A stretch of DNA of 64,000 bases from Syntrophobacter sp963666995 (GTDB lineage: Bacteria; Desulfobacterota; Syntrophobacteria; Syntrophobacterales; Syntrophobacteraceae). Positions 9,479 through 19,076 of this stretch are shown one piece after another; the stretch's first letter is position 1; every line of letters starts with the position of its first letter. Below the pieces are notes generated by a model. That model did no database searches and was not told the DNA's origin. It saw only the letters and a list, made by a program, of their open reading frames with translations. The translations under genes and the position numbers were made by a program. The DNA is taken from positions 496,001 through 560,000 of the forward strand of contig OY762941.1 in the NCBI GenBank assembly GCA_963666995.1, in the 5' to 3' direction.

Positions 9479-10654
9479 CTACTCGATCCGCCTTTCACCG
9501 CTTCTCGCTATATTCATGAGTATTCCGACCGCGATACAATTGGCCGTAAATGCGCTGCCTCCATAGGAAATGAAAGGAAGCGGCAATCCCTTGGTCGGAA
9601 CAAGCCCCAGGACCACGCTCATGTTGAGCAGCGCCTGCAGCGAAAGCAGCAGCGTTATACCCAAAGCAAGCAGCGTGCCCATCAGGTCCGGAGCGTTCCT
9701 TGAAATACGAACTCCCGTAAGGAAGAGAAAGAAAAACAGCACGCATACGGTCAGAATCCCGATGAAACCCAGTTCCTCTCCGATCACCGCCAGGATAAAA
9801 TCGGTATAAGATTCCGGGAGATAGAAGAGTTTTTGTTGTCCTGCGCCCAGGCCCTTGCCGAATATACCTCCCGCGCCCACCGCGATCCACGCCTGGATGA
9901 GCTGGTAGCCGGAATCCAACGGGTCAATCCAGGGATTTCTATAAGCCGTCACCCGCTCCCACCGGTACGGGACAAGGTACACGAATTTGTAAAATCCGGC
10001 TGCCGCGATGGGCAGACAAGTCAGTAAATTCCGGCAGGGGACGCCGCCAACGGCCATCATGATGATCGTCAGGCATCCCAGCATGAACGTGGTCCCGAAA
10101 TCGGGCTCCTTCAGCAGCAGGGCACTCAAGACCCCGCACAGAATCATGTGAGGCAGGAATCCGACTTTAAACCGCTTGATCTTCTCCTGTTTTTTCACCA
10201 AAGAGATGCTCAGGAACACAACCCAGACGACCTTGGCAAATTCAGCCGGCTGCAGAAGAAACGGTTTGAACTGAAACCAGCGCCTGGCCTTGTTGATTTC
10301 AGTGCCGATACCGGGTATCAGGACCAGGAACAGGGCCAGAATCGTTCCGATGAGCATCCAGCCTATGTAATCCTTGTACACTCTGTAGGGAATGCGGCTC
10401 ACCACCAGAATGATCGCCACACCCAGACCGATGCACATGAACTGCCGTTTCATGTAATGGGCCGCGTCCGCATATTTCTTCAGAGCCATAATGGAACTGG
10501 CGCTGTATATCATGATCAGACCCACTCCAATGAGCAGGGAAACCTCAATCCACAGTTGTACCTCCACCGAGACATTGGCCCAGGCTGCCCGCTGCTTCTC
10601 CTGCTGGCTGTGCTCGACAACGAATGAAGGACTGTCTGCGACCGGCTTTGACAT
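9479..10654 (-). CDS. ftsW: Septal peptidoglycan glycosyltransferase FtsW
   Basis: A 391-residue SEDS-family polytopic membrane protein that polymerises lipid II at the septum with the transpeptidase FtsI. About ten hydrophobic segments are visible. SEDS signatures include YSASSIMAL in the first span, PAEFAKVVWVVFL, and the C-terminal PTKGLPLPFISYGGSA loop. The family aspartate region reads YTDFILAVIGEELGF. A GGGGAG ribosome binding site precedes the ATG. It follows murD at a distance of about 120 bases and is followed by murC after 3 bases. Confidence 0.96.
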   Translation of the reverse strand: MSKPVADSPSFVVEHSQQEKQRAAWANVSVEVQLWIEVSLLIGVGLIMIYSASSIMALKKYADAAHYMKRQFMCIGLGVAIILVVSRIPYRVYKDYIGWMLIGTILALFLVLIPGIGTEINKARRWFQFKPFLLQPAEFAKVVWVVFLSISLVKKQEKIKRFKVGFLPHMILCGVLSALLLKEPDFGTTFMLGCLTIIMMAVGGVPCRNLLTCLPIAAAGFYKFVYLVPYRWERVTAYRNPWIDPLDSGYQLIQAWIAVGAGGIFGKGLGAGQQKLFYLPESYTDFILAVIGEELGFIGILTVCVLFFFLFLTGVRISRNAPDLMGTLLALGITLLLSLQALLNMSVVLGLVPTKGLPLPFISYGGSAFTANCIAVGILMNIARSGERRIE

Positions 10655-10773
10655 TGTGCTCCCCGTTTCACACCGCAGGAATCAAAACCTTGCCCGAAGA
10701 TGAATCGTCCGTCCCGGCGCGTGGAACGGCAACCCCAAAGGGTGTGCCCGGTTTCCCTGCCCCATCTTTCTCA

Positions 10774-12141
10774 TCATCCCTCACCAAGGCCCTGGACCAG
10801 CCTTTTGAAGTGATCTCCACGCTGGGCGTAGCTATCGTACTGATCGAATGACGAACAGGCCGGGGACAGCAGCACCACATCCCCCGGCCGCGCTGCCTCC
10901 ACAGCTCTTTTAAAGGCGCCTTCAAGGCCGTCGTACACAAAAGTGGGCACGAAACCGTGAAGGTCCCTGTAGAGCCGCGGGGCCGCCTCGCCGTAAACAA
11001 AGGCACCCTTGCCTTTTTTCTTCAAGAGCTGCGCCAGGGCAGTGTAAGACCCCAATTTGTCCGTCCCGCCGAGAAGGAGCAGGACCGGCCGGTCGAAGGA
11101 TTCCAAAGCCCTTATTACTGCCCCGGCGTTTGTACCCTTGGAATCATCGTAAAAGTCGATGCCTTTCCACTTGCGCACCCATTCCACGCGATGGGGCAGC
11201 CCCCGGAAAGAGTTGAGGGTCTCCCGCACGGCAGAGGGCGGCACATCCAGGGCCGATGAAGCAAGGGCGGCGGCAAGGATGTTTTCTTCATTGTGCATGC
11301 CTTTCAGATGAGGACTCCTCAGATCTATTCTGAAGGGGTTTTTCCCCGGGATGTTCACTATGGCAAAACCATCTTCGATGAACGCATCGGCGGAGGGATC
11401 GCCGCGTCCGGCAATCAGCAGCCGGCCCTTGCCGGTGTAAGGCCGGTTCCGGCATATCGGATCGTCGAAATTGATGATCGCGACATCTCCGCTTTGCTGA
11501 TTGGCAAAGATCGAAAACTTGGACTCTACGTACTCGGAGAAATCCCGATAGCGGTCCAGGTGGTCTTCCGTAACATTCAGCAGTACACCGACCTCCGGTC
11601 TGAAAGTCGGCGCCGTATCCAGTTGAAAGCTGCTTACCTCGAGCACGAGGTAGTCCGCTTCATCGCCGTTCAACAACCACCGGCTCAAGGGGGTGCCGAT
11701 GTTCCCTCCCACGAAAACCCGCTTCCCCGAAGCTTTGAAGATCTCCCCAAGAAGAGCTGTGGTGGTCGTCTTCCCGTTGGTGCCGGTCACGGCGATTACC
11801 GGGACATCGACCTGCCTCCATGCCCATTCCATTTCGCCGACAATTTCTATCCCTTTCCTGCGGGCTTCCTCCAGGGGTTCCAGGTCGAACGGGACTCCGG
11901 GACTGACGATGATCTGTTCCACACCCAGGAAGTCATCCGGATGGTGGGAACCGAGTCTCAATCGACAGCCCCGCTCCTTCAACCCGGCCAGAGCGCCTGC
12001 AAAAGAGGCGGACGGCCTGAGATCGGTTGCGGTTACTTCGATCCCTCGATTCAAGAGCAGCTCGCAAACCGAACGGCCCGATATCCCCATTCCCACCACA
12101 AGCGCCTTTTCCGGCAATTTAGACGGCGTCCCGGATTTCAT
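10774..12141 (-). CDS. murD: UDP-N-acetylmuramoylalanine--D-glutamate ligase MurD
   Basis: A 455-residue Mur ligase that adds D-glutamate to UDP-MurNAc-L-Ala. The order is an N-terminal Rossmann-like domain (VVGMGISGRSVCELLL), the ATP loop VTGTNGKTTTTALLGE, the DHLDRYRDFSEY segment and the C-terminal domain with FYDDSKGTNAGAVIRAL and LLGGTDKLG, then LLSPACSSFDQYDSY, which is diagnostic for MurD. Its ATG overlaps the murF stop codon as ATGA, so the two are translationally coupled. In most dcw clusters mraY lies between murF and murD; here there is no room for it. Confidence 0.97.
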   Translation of the reverse strand: MKSGTPSKLPEKALVVGMGISGRSVCELLLNRGIEVTATDLRPSASFAGALAGLKERGCRLRLGSHHPDDFLGVEQIIVSPGVPFDLEPLEEARRKGIEIVGEMEWAWRQVDVPVIAVTGTNGKTTTTALLGEIFKASGKRVFVGGNIGTPLSRWLLNGDEADYLVLEVSSFQLDTAPTFRPEVGVLLNVTEDHLDRYRDFSEYVESKFSIFANQQSGDVAIINFDDPICRNRPYTGKGRLLIAGRGDPSADAFIEDGFAIVNIPGKNPFRIDLRSPHLKGMHNEENILAAALASSALDVPPSAVRETLNSFRGLPHRVEWVRKWKGIDFYDDSKGTNAGAVIRALESFDRPVLLLLGGTDKLGSYTALAQLLKKKGKGAFVYGEAAPRLYRDLHGFVPTFVYDGLEGAFKRAVEAARPGDVVLLSPACSSFDQYDSYAQRGDHFKRLVQGLGEG

Positions 12142-13532
12142 TCGTCAAGAATTCCTTCCACAATGCGTTCCATGGCCATTGCGCGGGAGCCTTTGACCAG
12201 TATCCATGAGTGTTCGATTTTCCGCTCCCGCAACCACGCAATCGCCTGCTCGTGGTTTTTGGCGTGCCGGCAACCGGAATGGTCCATTCCGGCCTCCCTG
12301 GCGCCCTCGACAATTTCCCTGGCGAGATCCCCGACCGTAATCAAGCTTGCCAAACCAAGGGAACCGATTTCCCTTCCCAGGTCCCGATGCAGGGTAGCGC
12401 TCTCTGTGCCCAACTCCTTCATTTCCCCCAGAACAGCCAGGACAATCCCGCCGTGACTGACCTTCAGCGCCGCCCGGACAGCCGCGAGAACAGATTCGGG
12501 ATTTGCGTTGTAAGTATCGTCCAGGATCACCCTCCCATCGTCGAGTTGCCTGATCTGCATGCGCTGGCCCATGGGCCGGCAGGTTGACACGCCAAGCGCG
12601 ATCGCTTCCGTGGATTCGCCCATGGCCCAGGCGGCCGCGGATGCGGCCAGAGCGTTCCGGACCTGGTGGTCCCCCGGAACCGGCAACGAGACAGGGACTA
12701 CGGTGTCGGACCCCAGCCTTATCCGGAAATCGGTGGACTTCATTCCGAACTCGATTGCTCCGGAGACTCCGACGTCAGCCGCACGGTCGCGAACAGAGAA
12801 GGTGATCCTGCGGCACTTTAGCGACTCCGATCGCTTTGCCAGGCGCGGATCATCGAGGTTTACGACGGCAGTCCCATCGGCCGGCAACGCTTCCCAGAGT
12901 CTGCTCTTTTCCTCGAGTATCCGATCCAGAGAGCCGAGGCCTTCCAGATGAGCGGGATGGATGTTGGTGATGATTCCCACCGTGGGGTTGGATATTTCGC
13001 ACAGACGGGCCATTTCTCCGGGGATATTTATCCCCATCTCCACAACCGCCGTCTCGTGGTGTGAATCAAGCGACAGGAGAGTGAGCGGAACACCTATCAG
13101 GTTATTGAAGTTGCCCTGGTTCTTCAGGACGCTGTGCTTCTGTGCCAGGATCGACGCAAGGATTTCCTTGGTGCTCGTCTTCCCGTTGCTGCCTGTAACA
13201 CCGGCGACAGGGATCGAGTATTGGTTTCTGTGATGCCTCGCTATTTCACCCAGGGCAAAGAGTGTATCGGAGACCCCGATTACGGCAATGCCGGCGGCCT
13301 GCAGGACCGGAATTTTTCGACTGGAAGAAATGATGAAGGCGTGCGCTCCCTTTTCAAGAGCGGCAGGAATGAAGTCATGACCGTCGAAGCGCTCACCCGA
13401 TAACGCCAGGAAGCAGTCCCCCGGCTGCAGATTGCGCGTATCGGTTGAGATCCTGCCGACCCGCAGTTCCCGGCTGCCGTTTATCAGACGGCCCTGTGTG
13501 GCTTCAACAAGCCTCTCGACGGTCCATTGCAT
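12138..13532 (-). CDS. murF: UDP-MurNAc-tripeptide--D-alanyl-D-alanine ligase MurF
   Basis: A 464-residue Mur ligase that adds the D-Ala-D-Ala dipeptide to the UDP-MurNAc-tripeptide. The N-terminal domain contains ISTDTRNLQPGDCFLAL, the ATP loop is VTGSNGKTSTKEILAS, and later segments are NNLIGVPLTLL and ILDDTYNANPESVLAAV, all characteristic of MurF. The start is set at the ATG at 13532, which has GGAAAGG 7 bases upstream; an in-frame ATG at 13556 would add eight residues. The 5' end overlaps murE by about 30 bases and the stop overlaps murD. Confidence 0.96.
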   Translation of the reverse strand: MQWTVERLVEATQGRLINGSRELRVGRISTDTRNLQPGDCFLALSGERFDGHDFIPAALEKGAHAFIISSSRKIPVLQAAGIAVIGVSDTLFALGEIARHHRNQYSIPVAGVTGSNGKTSTKEILASILAQKHSVLKNQGNFNNLIGVPLTLLSLDSHHETAVVEMGINIPGEMARLCEISNPTVGIITNIHPAHLEGLGSLDRILEEKSRLWEALPADGTAVVNLDDPRLAKRSESLKCRRITFSVRDRAADVGVSGAIEFGMKSTDFRIRLGSDTVVPVSLPVPGDHQVRNALAASAAAWAMGESTEAIALGVSTCRPMGQRMQIRQLDDGRVILDDTYNANPESVLAAVRAALKVSHGGIVLAVLGEMKELGTESATLHRDLGREIGSLGLASLITVGDLAREIVEGAREAGMDHSGCRHAKNHEQAIAWLRERKIEHSWILVKGSRAMAMERIVEGILDE

Positions 13533-15075
13533 TATCTTGCCTTTCCGATGCTTCATTCATGCGCTTAAAATATTCCTGTACCACCAGACGATCATCAAAT
13601 GGAAACACCTCGCTCCCGATGATCTGATAGGTTTCGTGACCCTTGCCCCCCACGAACACCGTGTCCCCGGAACGCGCCCACCTTAGGGCCAGTTCGATCG
13701 CCTTCCGCCTGTTGCCCTCAACCGTGTAGCCCCTTTCGTCTTCTCCGGGGCGGGGGCCGCGAATGCGGCTGAGCCCGGCTTCCAAAACGCCGGGTTCGAT
13801 ATCTTCGATGATCCTGTCCGGGATTTCGCTTCTTGGATTATCGCTCGTGAGAACCACGAGGTCTCCCAGTTGTCCCGCGACTTTTCCCATGAGCGGGCGC
13901 TTCCCTCGATCCCGGTCTCCGCCGCAGCCGAACACGACCAGGAGGCGCCCCTTTGTCATCTCCTTCAAGCAGGCCAGGCTTTTCTCCATCGCATCCGGAG
14001 TGTGTGCGTAATCCACCACAACCGCGTATCCCCGTCCATCCGGCACGGCAACCCGCTGGAGGCGCCCGTCAACGAAGGTGACCGCCTCGATCCCATCCAC
14101 AATGGACTGTCCGGGGACCCCGAGGGCGGCCCCCGTGGCTGCCGCGGTCAGGACGTTATAGAGGTTCAATCGCCCGATGAGAGGGGTCCTGATCCTCAAC
14201 TCTCCCGACGGCGAAGCAATTATCGTGTCGATTCCGGATGCCGTCAGTTCAGCACTCAGGACCCGGACCCGCCCGTTTCCCCGTTCCATGGAGTAGCTCC
14301 AGACCTCCCTCTGAGAATTCCCGATGAGGCGTTTCCCGTAAGGATCGTCTTCATTGATCACGGCAACGGGGCTTTTCCCATCGGAATTCATGTAACCGGT
14401 GAAGAGGGTCGCTTTGGCCGCGAAGTAGTCTTCCATGGTGGAATGGAAATCCAGATGATCCTGGGAGAGGTTAGTGAAGACGGCCGCATGGAAATTGCAC
14501 TGATCGACCCTTCCAAGGGCCAGGGCATGAGAGGAAACCTCCATGACCACATGCGTCACCCCGTCCCGGCACATCTCATGGAGGAGCCTCTGGAGGTCGA
14601 GGGATTGCGGTGTCGTCATGCCGGCCGTCTTCATTTTGCCCGCCCACCTGTAGGCGAGCGTCCCCAGTACTCCCACTGAAAAACCGCATTTTTTCAGGAT
14701 GCTTTCAATGAGCAACGTAGTGGTGGTCTTGCCGTTGGTGCCGGTCACTCCGATCATTGTCATCGCTCTTGAAGGATGGTCGAAGAAGTCGGCGGCAATG
14801 CAGGCCATGGCCTTGCGGCTGTCGGACACTCGAATGAAGGTCACGCCCGGGCACTTTTCCTGCGCGGTCTCCGAAACGACGGCCCTTGCACCCCGGGCGA
14901 CGGCATCTGCGACGAACCGAGCCCCGTCCACATGAGCGCCCGGAAGCGCCACAAAGAGACCGCCGGGGGGAATCTGCCTGCTGTCATATGAAATATCCGC
15001 CACTGCGACCCGGTCATCGCCGGAAATATCGAGTATCTGCAGATCACGGATAATTTGGTTGAGAGTCCTGGCCAT
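13504..15075 (-). CDS. murE: UDP-MurNAc-dipeptide--meso-diaminopimelate ligase MurE
   Basis: A 523-residue Mur ligase that adds the third residue of the stem peptide. SYDSRQIPPGGLFVALPG and the ATP loop VTGTNGKTTTTLL are present. The specificity motif is DNPRSE, the DNPR form associated with meso-diaminopimelate, so the organism should have Gram-negative type peptidoglycan. The start at 15075 is preferred over a GTG at 15084 because CAGG lies about 8 bases upstream. A roughly 190-base gap separates it from ftsI. It overlaps murF at its 3' end. The C-terminus carries a short basic tail beyond the usual domain end. Confidence 0.96.
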   Translation of the reverse strand: MARTLNQIIRDLQILDISGDDRVAVADISYDSRQIPPGGLFVALPGAHVDGARFVADAVARGARAVVSETAQEKCPGVTFIRVSDSRKAMACIAADFFDHPSRAMTMIGVTGTNGKTTTTLLIESILKKCGFSVGVLGTLAYRWAGKMKTAGMTTPQSLDLQRLLHEMCRDGVTHVVMEVSSHALALGRVDQCNFHAAVFTNLSQDHLDFHSTMEDYFAAKATLFTGYMNSDGKSPVAVINEDDPYGKRLIGNSQREVWSYSMERGNGRVRVLSAELTASGIDTIIASPSGELRIRTPLIGRLNLYNVLTAAATGAALGVPGQSIVDGIEAVTFVDGRLQRVAVPDGRGYAVVVDYAHTPDAMEKSLACLKEMTKGRLLVVFGCGGDRDRGKRPLMGKVAGQLGDLVVLTSDNPRSEIPDRIIEDIEPGVLEAGLSRIRGPRPGEDERGYTVEGNRRKAIELALRWARSGDTVFVGGKGHETYQIIGSEVFPFDDRLVVQEYFKRMNEASERQDNAMDRREAC

Positions 15076-15277
15076 GTCACACACCTGAAAACTTGAAATT
15101 CCGTCGAACTCAAAGGGCGCATTCCTACACTATCAGGATGCCTTTATCAACTCACTTCGACGCCCGGGAGCGTCTCGAGGCCGGCAGAAACATTCAAAGT
15201 CCGGTGCGGCGATATCATCGAATCAGACTGGATCGAAGGGATGATCAAGTTCGATTTCATATCCGAAATCCAAAACC

Positions 15278-17263
15278 TCATGGGATGCCCGAATAAAGAT
15301 TCGTTCCCCGGTCTTCGGTTTTCAGTGAGTACCGGTCGAGGCTTGCCGCCCTGGCGACAACCGGCTTCGTTTGGATCTTGTCGCCATTAGCCGGTGCAAT
15401 TCCCGCTTTGGACACTTTGTCCGGTTGTGCTTTCTTTACCTGAACCGTCGCAAGGGGCGGTTTCTTCACTTCGTCGGCCTTCCGGGTGGCTTTTGGAGCA
15501 GTGCCGCCGGTGGAACCGGCCATTCGCAGTCCCTTCGCCGGAGGCGCATTGTCCATCGCGGGCATTACCCCGAGGTATGGCAATACCTTGCCGGCAATCC
15601 CCTTGAATGCCGGGGCCGCGACAACGCCTCCGAAGATTGACCCCTGAGGCTCATGGACCACCACGGAGATGATCAAACGAGGATTTTCCGCAGGAACAAA
15701 ACCCGTGAAAACCGCGGTGTACTTATGCGAGGCATACCGACCGGTGGCGGGGTCCATCATCTGGGCAGTCCCGGTTTTCCCCGCAACCTTATAGCCTTGC
15801 GGAACCGAACTTACGCCGGTCCCCCCTTCCTGAGTGACAAGTTGCATCATAGCACACATTCTGTCCGCGGTCTGCTTCTGAATCACCCGCCGGATCGGTC
15901 TTGACCGAAACCGGCTTACGGGTTGTCCCTGCGAATCGAGGACTTCCCGCACGATAACCGGCTCAGTATATTCTCCGCCGTTGGCGATTACGCCCACTGC
16001 GGTGTTGAGCTGAAGGGCCGTTACGCCGATGCTTTGCCCGAATCCCGTCGTGGCAAGATCGATCGGGCGCCATCGCTTGTGGGGGCGCACCAATCCTTTC
16101 ACTTCACCGGGGAGGCTTATTCCCGAAAGCGACCCGAAACCAAAGGCGTGTATGTAGCGGGAATAGCGTTCGTTCCCCATTTGGAGAGCCAGCTTGGACG
16201 CACCGATGTTGCTGGAGTACTTCACCACCTCGGGGATATACAGCCAGCCGTAGGGGTGTGTGTCGTTGATCGTGTGGCCTGCAAGCTTGCAATGCCCGTT
16301 CTCGCAAAAGATCCTGTCCTTTTCCCTGACGACTCCTTCCTCGAGAGCGGCACTCACCAGAAAGACCTTGAAGGTGGAACCGGGCTCGAAGGAATCCGTG
16401 ATGGCCCTGTTGCGCCAGGAATCCGGGTTCTTCTTGTCGGTGAGATTCGGATCGAAGTAGGGCCAGTTGGCCATCGCCAGTATTTCCGAGGTCTGCGCGT
16501 CTGCAACTACCACTTCCCCCGCCTTTGCGTGGTACTTCGCAACGACGCTTTCCAGTTCGGTTTCGCTGATATACTGGATGAAAGCGTCCAGGCTAAGCCG
16601 CACTCCATAACTCTCTCCGGGCTCTGGGGGCATGGATGACCCCAGCCACAGGCATCGCCTGACTCCATCTCTCATTTGGCCGACGGCGGTCGAATTTTCC
16701 CGCAGGATCTGATCGAAGGACTTTTCAATCCCCTCCAGTCCCGTGCCGTCCAACCCCACGAACCCCAGCACCTGTCCGGCCACCTGGCGGTAAGGGTAGA
16801 ACCTTTTGTATTCTTTCGCGAGGTTCAGTCCACGCCGGTTGAGACTTTCGACGGCCGCCGCCTGTTGATCGGTCAACAGGCGTTTCAGCCATATGAAGTG
16901 ACGGCTGCGATTCAACTTTTTTTCCAGGATTGGTTCCGGTTCCCCAAGGATCTGGGAAAGCTGCGCCGCAAGTTTCTTCGAATCCTCCATCTGCCCATCT
17001 GCGTACAGCGATCGCTGAGGCACGGAATACGACAGAAGCCGCCCCTTGCAGTCATAAATGGAACCACGGTAGGCGGGCACCTGGAGGACGGTCTGGAACT
17101 GTGCTCTCGCCCTTTCGGTCCATATGGAATGCTCCACCACCTGGAGACGGAAGGCCTTGAACAATACGAGGCAGAGTCCCCCTATGATCAGGAAGTTGAG
17201 GAGCACGCAGCAAGACCAATAGCGGGCGCTCAGGAATTTTCGAGAATCTCGCCTTTCCACCAT
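15278..17263 (-). CDS. ftsI: Septal peptidoglycan transpeptidase FtsI (PBP3 type)
   Basis: A 661-residue class B penicillin-binding protein that cross-links septal peptidoglycan with FtsW. One membrane span near residues 18-40 anchors it, followed by the pedestal domain (RGSIYDCKGRLLSYS, about 58-72). The transpeptidase motifs are in order: SxxK as GSTFK, SxN as SSN in KYSSNIGASKLA, and KTGTAQM. A 90-residue C-terminal extension rich in Lys, Ala and Pro follows the catalytic domain; it lacks recognisable PASTA repeats and looks disordered. The gene lies 25 bases downstream of ftsL and upstream of murE. Confidence 0.95.
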   Translation of the reverse strand: MVERRDSRKFLSARYWSCCVLLNFLIIGGLCLVLFKAFRLQVVEHSIWTERARAQFQTVLQVPAYRGSIYDCKGRLLSYSVPQRSLYADGQMEDSKKLAAQLSQILGEPEPILEKKLNRSRHFIWLKRLLTDQQAAAVESLNRRGLNLAKEYKRFYPYRQVAGQVLGFVGLDGTGLEGIEKSFDQILRENSTAVGQMRDGVRRCLWLGSSMPPEPGESYGVRLSLDAFIQYISETELESVVAKYHAKAGEVVVADAQTSEILAMANWPYFDPNLTDKKNPDSWRNRAITDSFEPGSTFKVFLVSAALEEGVVREKDRIFCENGHCKLAGHTINDTHPYGWLYIPEVVKYSSNIGASKLALQMGNERYSRYIHAFGFGSLSGISLPGEVKGLVRPHKRWRPIDLATTGFGQSIGVTALQLNTAVGVIANGGEYTEPVIVREVLDSQGQPVSRFRSRPIRRVIQKQTADRMCAMMQLVTQEGGTGVSSVPQGYKVAGKTGTAQMMDPATGRYASHKYTAVFTGFVPAENPRLIISVVVHEPQGSIFGGVVAAPAFKGIAGKVLPYLGVMPAMDNAPPAKGLRMAGSTGGTAPKATRKADEVKKPPLATVQVKKAQPDKVSKAGIAPANGDKIQTKPVVARAASLDRYSLKTEDRGTNLYSGIP

Positions 17264-17288
17264 CAGCCCCTTTTACTTTGTGATTCAT

Positions 17289-17615
17289 TCAAGGCATGAG
17301 TATTTTCTGGTCCGGTTTGGGTGGAACCAGCCCGAACTGCTTTCTGCCCATCTCTTCGAGCAGGAACGGATCCTGGAATCTGGACCACTCCAATCGCAAT
17401 TTGCGCTGAGTCGTGACCAACTGTTCATGCTCCTCATAAAACTTCGCAACCCGGTAGCCGTTCTGAACCTGTTCGATGTAAATCCACACATAGAAAATCG
17501 CAAAAATTACAGAGACCGCCAGGAGAACGCTTACGGCAGACAGCCAGACCCTCGCGGCTATTCCTGAAGACCTGGTGTCGCCGGTATCGAATTCATCGCC
17601 GCGAAGTGACTTCAT
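17289..17615 (-). CDS. ftsL: Cell division protein FtsL
   Basis: A 108-residue bitopic protein in the position of ftsL between rsmH and ftsI. A 24-residue cytoplasmic part is followed by one membrane span (VWLSAVSVLLAVSVIFAIFY) and a heptad-rich periplasmic coiled coil (YRVAKFYEEHEQLVTTQRKL), then a short segment FGLVPPKPDQ typical of FtsL ends. Sequence conservation in this family is low, so size, topology and position carry the call. The ATG at 17615 lies 23 bases inside the end of rsmH, a usual overlap. A longer open frame upstream is read through rsmH in another frame and is not real. Confidence 0.85.
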   Translation of the reverse strand: MKSLRGDEFDTGDTRSSGIAARVWLSAVSVLLAVSVIFAIFYVWIYIEQVQNGYRVAKFYEEHEQLVTTQRKLRLEWSRFQDPFLLEEMGRKQFGLVPPKPDQKILMP

Positions 17616-18570
17616 GGTCCACCTGCAGTCTTTCGACGGCACGCACCCGGGCACTGCGCGCCCTGGGATTTCCCGCGATTTCGATTTCGCTCGGCCGCAG
17701 AGGCTTCCGGGTAAGCAGCCTCGCCAGCGGCCTTCCCTCACACTGACAGCGCGGGGCGCTGTCAGGACACCTGCACGATTTGCCCCATTCCCTGAATTTC
17801 TCCTTGACAATCCTGTCTTCAAGGGAATGAAAGGCGACGACACACATTCGCCCGCCTGCCTTGAGAAGCTCAAAGGCACGCGGCATGAAATCCCGCAAGG
17901 TTTCCAGTTCTTCGTTTACCGCCAGGCGCAGCGCCTGGAAGGTCCGCGTGGCCGGGTGGATTCTTCTGCTGTCCCTCGTCTTCGGTACCGCCTCCGCTAC
18001 AACTGCCGCCAATTCGCCCGTACGCCGGAAGGGATGCTGCGCCCTTCTCCCGACAATGGCGCGTGCGATGCGCCTCGACCATTTCTCCTCGCCAAGGCGG
18101 AAAATCAAATCCGCCAGGTCTTTCTCGGGAAGCGAGTTCACCAGGTCCGCAGCGGTTTGAGGCTTGCCCTGGTCCATGCGCATGTCCAGAGGACCATCCT
18201 GAGCGAAGCTGAACCCTCGAGTGGGTTCGTCCAGTTGAAAACTCGAAACCCCGAGGTCGACGACAATCCCATCCACCTGCCTTATTCCGTGCCGGGCCGC
18301 AACAGAAGCGAGTTCGGCGAAACTTGTCCTTTCCAGAACCACCCTGTCGCCGTAGGGCCTTAGCCTTTCCCGCGTCCTGGCAACCGCCGCCTCATCCCAA
18401 TCGACTCCCAGAAGCCTTCCGTCCGGGGCACTCGCCTGGAGGATCGCCTCCGCATACCCGCCTCCCCCGACCGTCCCGTCGATATAGATTCCTCCGGCAT
18501 GACAGGCGAGCAGTTCCACAACGGTCTCCACCATGACTGGTTCGTGTTGGATGAGCGGCGGGCTTTCCAT
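17593..18570 (-). CDS. rsmH: 16S rRNA (cytosine-1402-N4)-methyltransferase RsmH
   Basis: A 325-residue SAM-dependent methyltransferase (formerly MraW) that methylates N4 of C1402 in 16S rRNA. The start HEPVMVETVVELL, the SAM-binding IDGTVGGGGYAEAIL (about residues 31-45), GIVVDLGVSSFQLD, and the MRMDQG motif are all conserved. Cys residues in the C-terminal CRCPDSAPRCQC segment are usual for the family. It is second in the dcw operon, 4 bases after mraZ, and its end overlaps ftsL. Confidence 0.97.
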   Translation of the reverse strand: MESPPLIQHEPVMVETVVELLACHAGGIYIDGTVGGGGYAEAILQASAPDGRLLGVDWDEAAVARTRERLRPYGDRVVLERTSFAELASVAARHGIRQVDGIVVDLGVSSFQLDEPTRGFSFAQDGPLDMRMDQGKPQTAADLVNSLPEKDLADLIFRLGEEKWSRRIARAIVGRRAQHPFRRTGELAAVVAEAVPKTRDSRRIHPATRTFQALRLAVNEELETLRDFMPRAFELLKAGGRMCVVAFHSLEDRIVKEKFREWGKSCRCPDSAPRCQCEGRPLARLLTRKPLRPSEIEIAGNPRARSARVRAVERLQVDHEVTSRR

Positions 18571-18574
18571 GTTT

Positions 18575-19036
18575 CTAAAGCCCGGCGCCGGCTATGTGTT
18601 CCATGATCTTCAGATAGCTGTCTTTGTCCAGATCGAGGTGGATGTCCCAGGTTGCCCTGTCCCAAATCTCGAAGCTTGTCAGCACCCCGGCAAGGAGTAT
18701 TTCCTGTTCGAGGTGCGCCTTCGCTCTGAGGAAAGGCGGGATCAGTATCCTGCCCTGGTTGTCGAACTCACATTCCTCAGCCCTCGAAATGAAGTAACGC
18801 ATGAAGGCGCGCTGCTGCGGATCAACCTGAGAGAAATCCTGAACTTTGCTTTCGATCTTGTCCCAGACTTCAGGGGGGTAAGCGACGAGACATTCCCCCA
18901 TCAGCGTGATGATCAGACCGTCAGTGTAATGGTTGAGCAGGATGTCGCGGAATTTTGTGGGAATCCGCAATCGCCCTTTGGCGTCCAGGCGGTGGACCGA
19001 TTGTCCCCTGAAATAAGGTTTACCTAAAATGCCCAC
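18575..19036 (-). CDS. mraZ: Transcriptional regulator MraZ
   Basis: A 153-residue SpoVT/AbrB-fold protein with two tandem MraZ repeats: YFRGQSVHRLDAKGRLRIPT near the start and FDNQGRILIPPFLR near the middle. In E. coli MraZ forms a ring, represses the dcw promoter and binds TGGG-type repeats. The start is GTG at 19036, with AGGTG immediately upstream. The gene is first in the dcw cluster and downstream of a strong promoter, and TGGGA boxes lie just before its start, so autoregulation is very likely here as well. Confidence 0.96.
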   Translation of the reverse strand: MGILGKPYFRGQSVHRLDAKGRLRIPTKFRDILLNHYTDGLIITLMGECLVAYPPEVWDKIESKVQDFSQVDPQQRAFMRYFISRAEECEFDNQGRILIPPFLRAKAHLEQEILLAGVLTSFEIWDRATWDIHLDLDKDSYLKIMEHIAGAGL

Positions 19037-19040
19037 TTTT

Positions 19041-19070
19041 CACCTCACACTCCCACATCTTCCCACATTG
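19041..19070 (-). promoter_or_regulatory. MraZ-type operator boxes
   Basis: On the minus strand two identical TGTGGGA boxes start 10 bases apart (19061-19067 and 19051-19057), and a degenerate TGAGGTG follows at the same 10-base step (19041-19047), merging with the ribosome binding site. Tandem GTGGG boxes at one-turn spacing are the known MraZ target. They lie between the promoter and the mraZ start, where binding should block transcription. Confidence 0.75.
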
Positions 19071-19076
19071 GACTTA

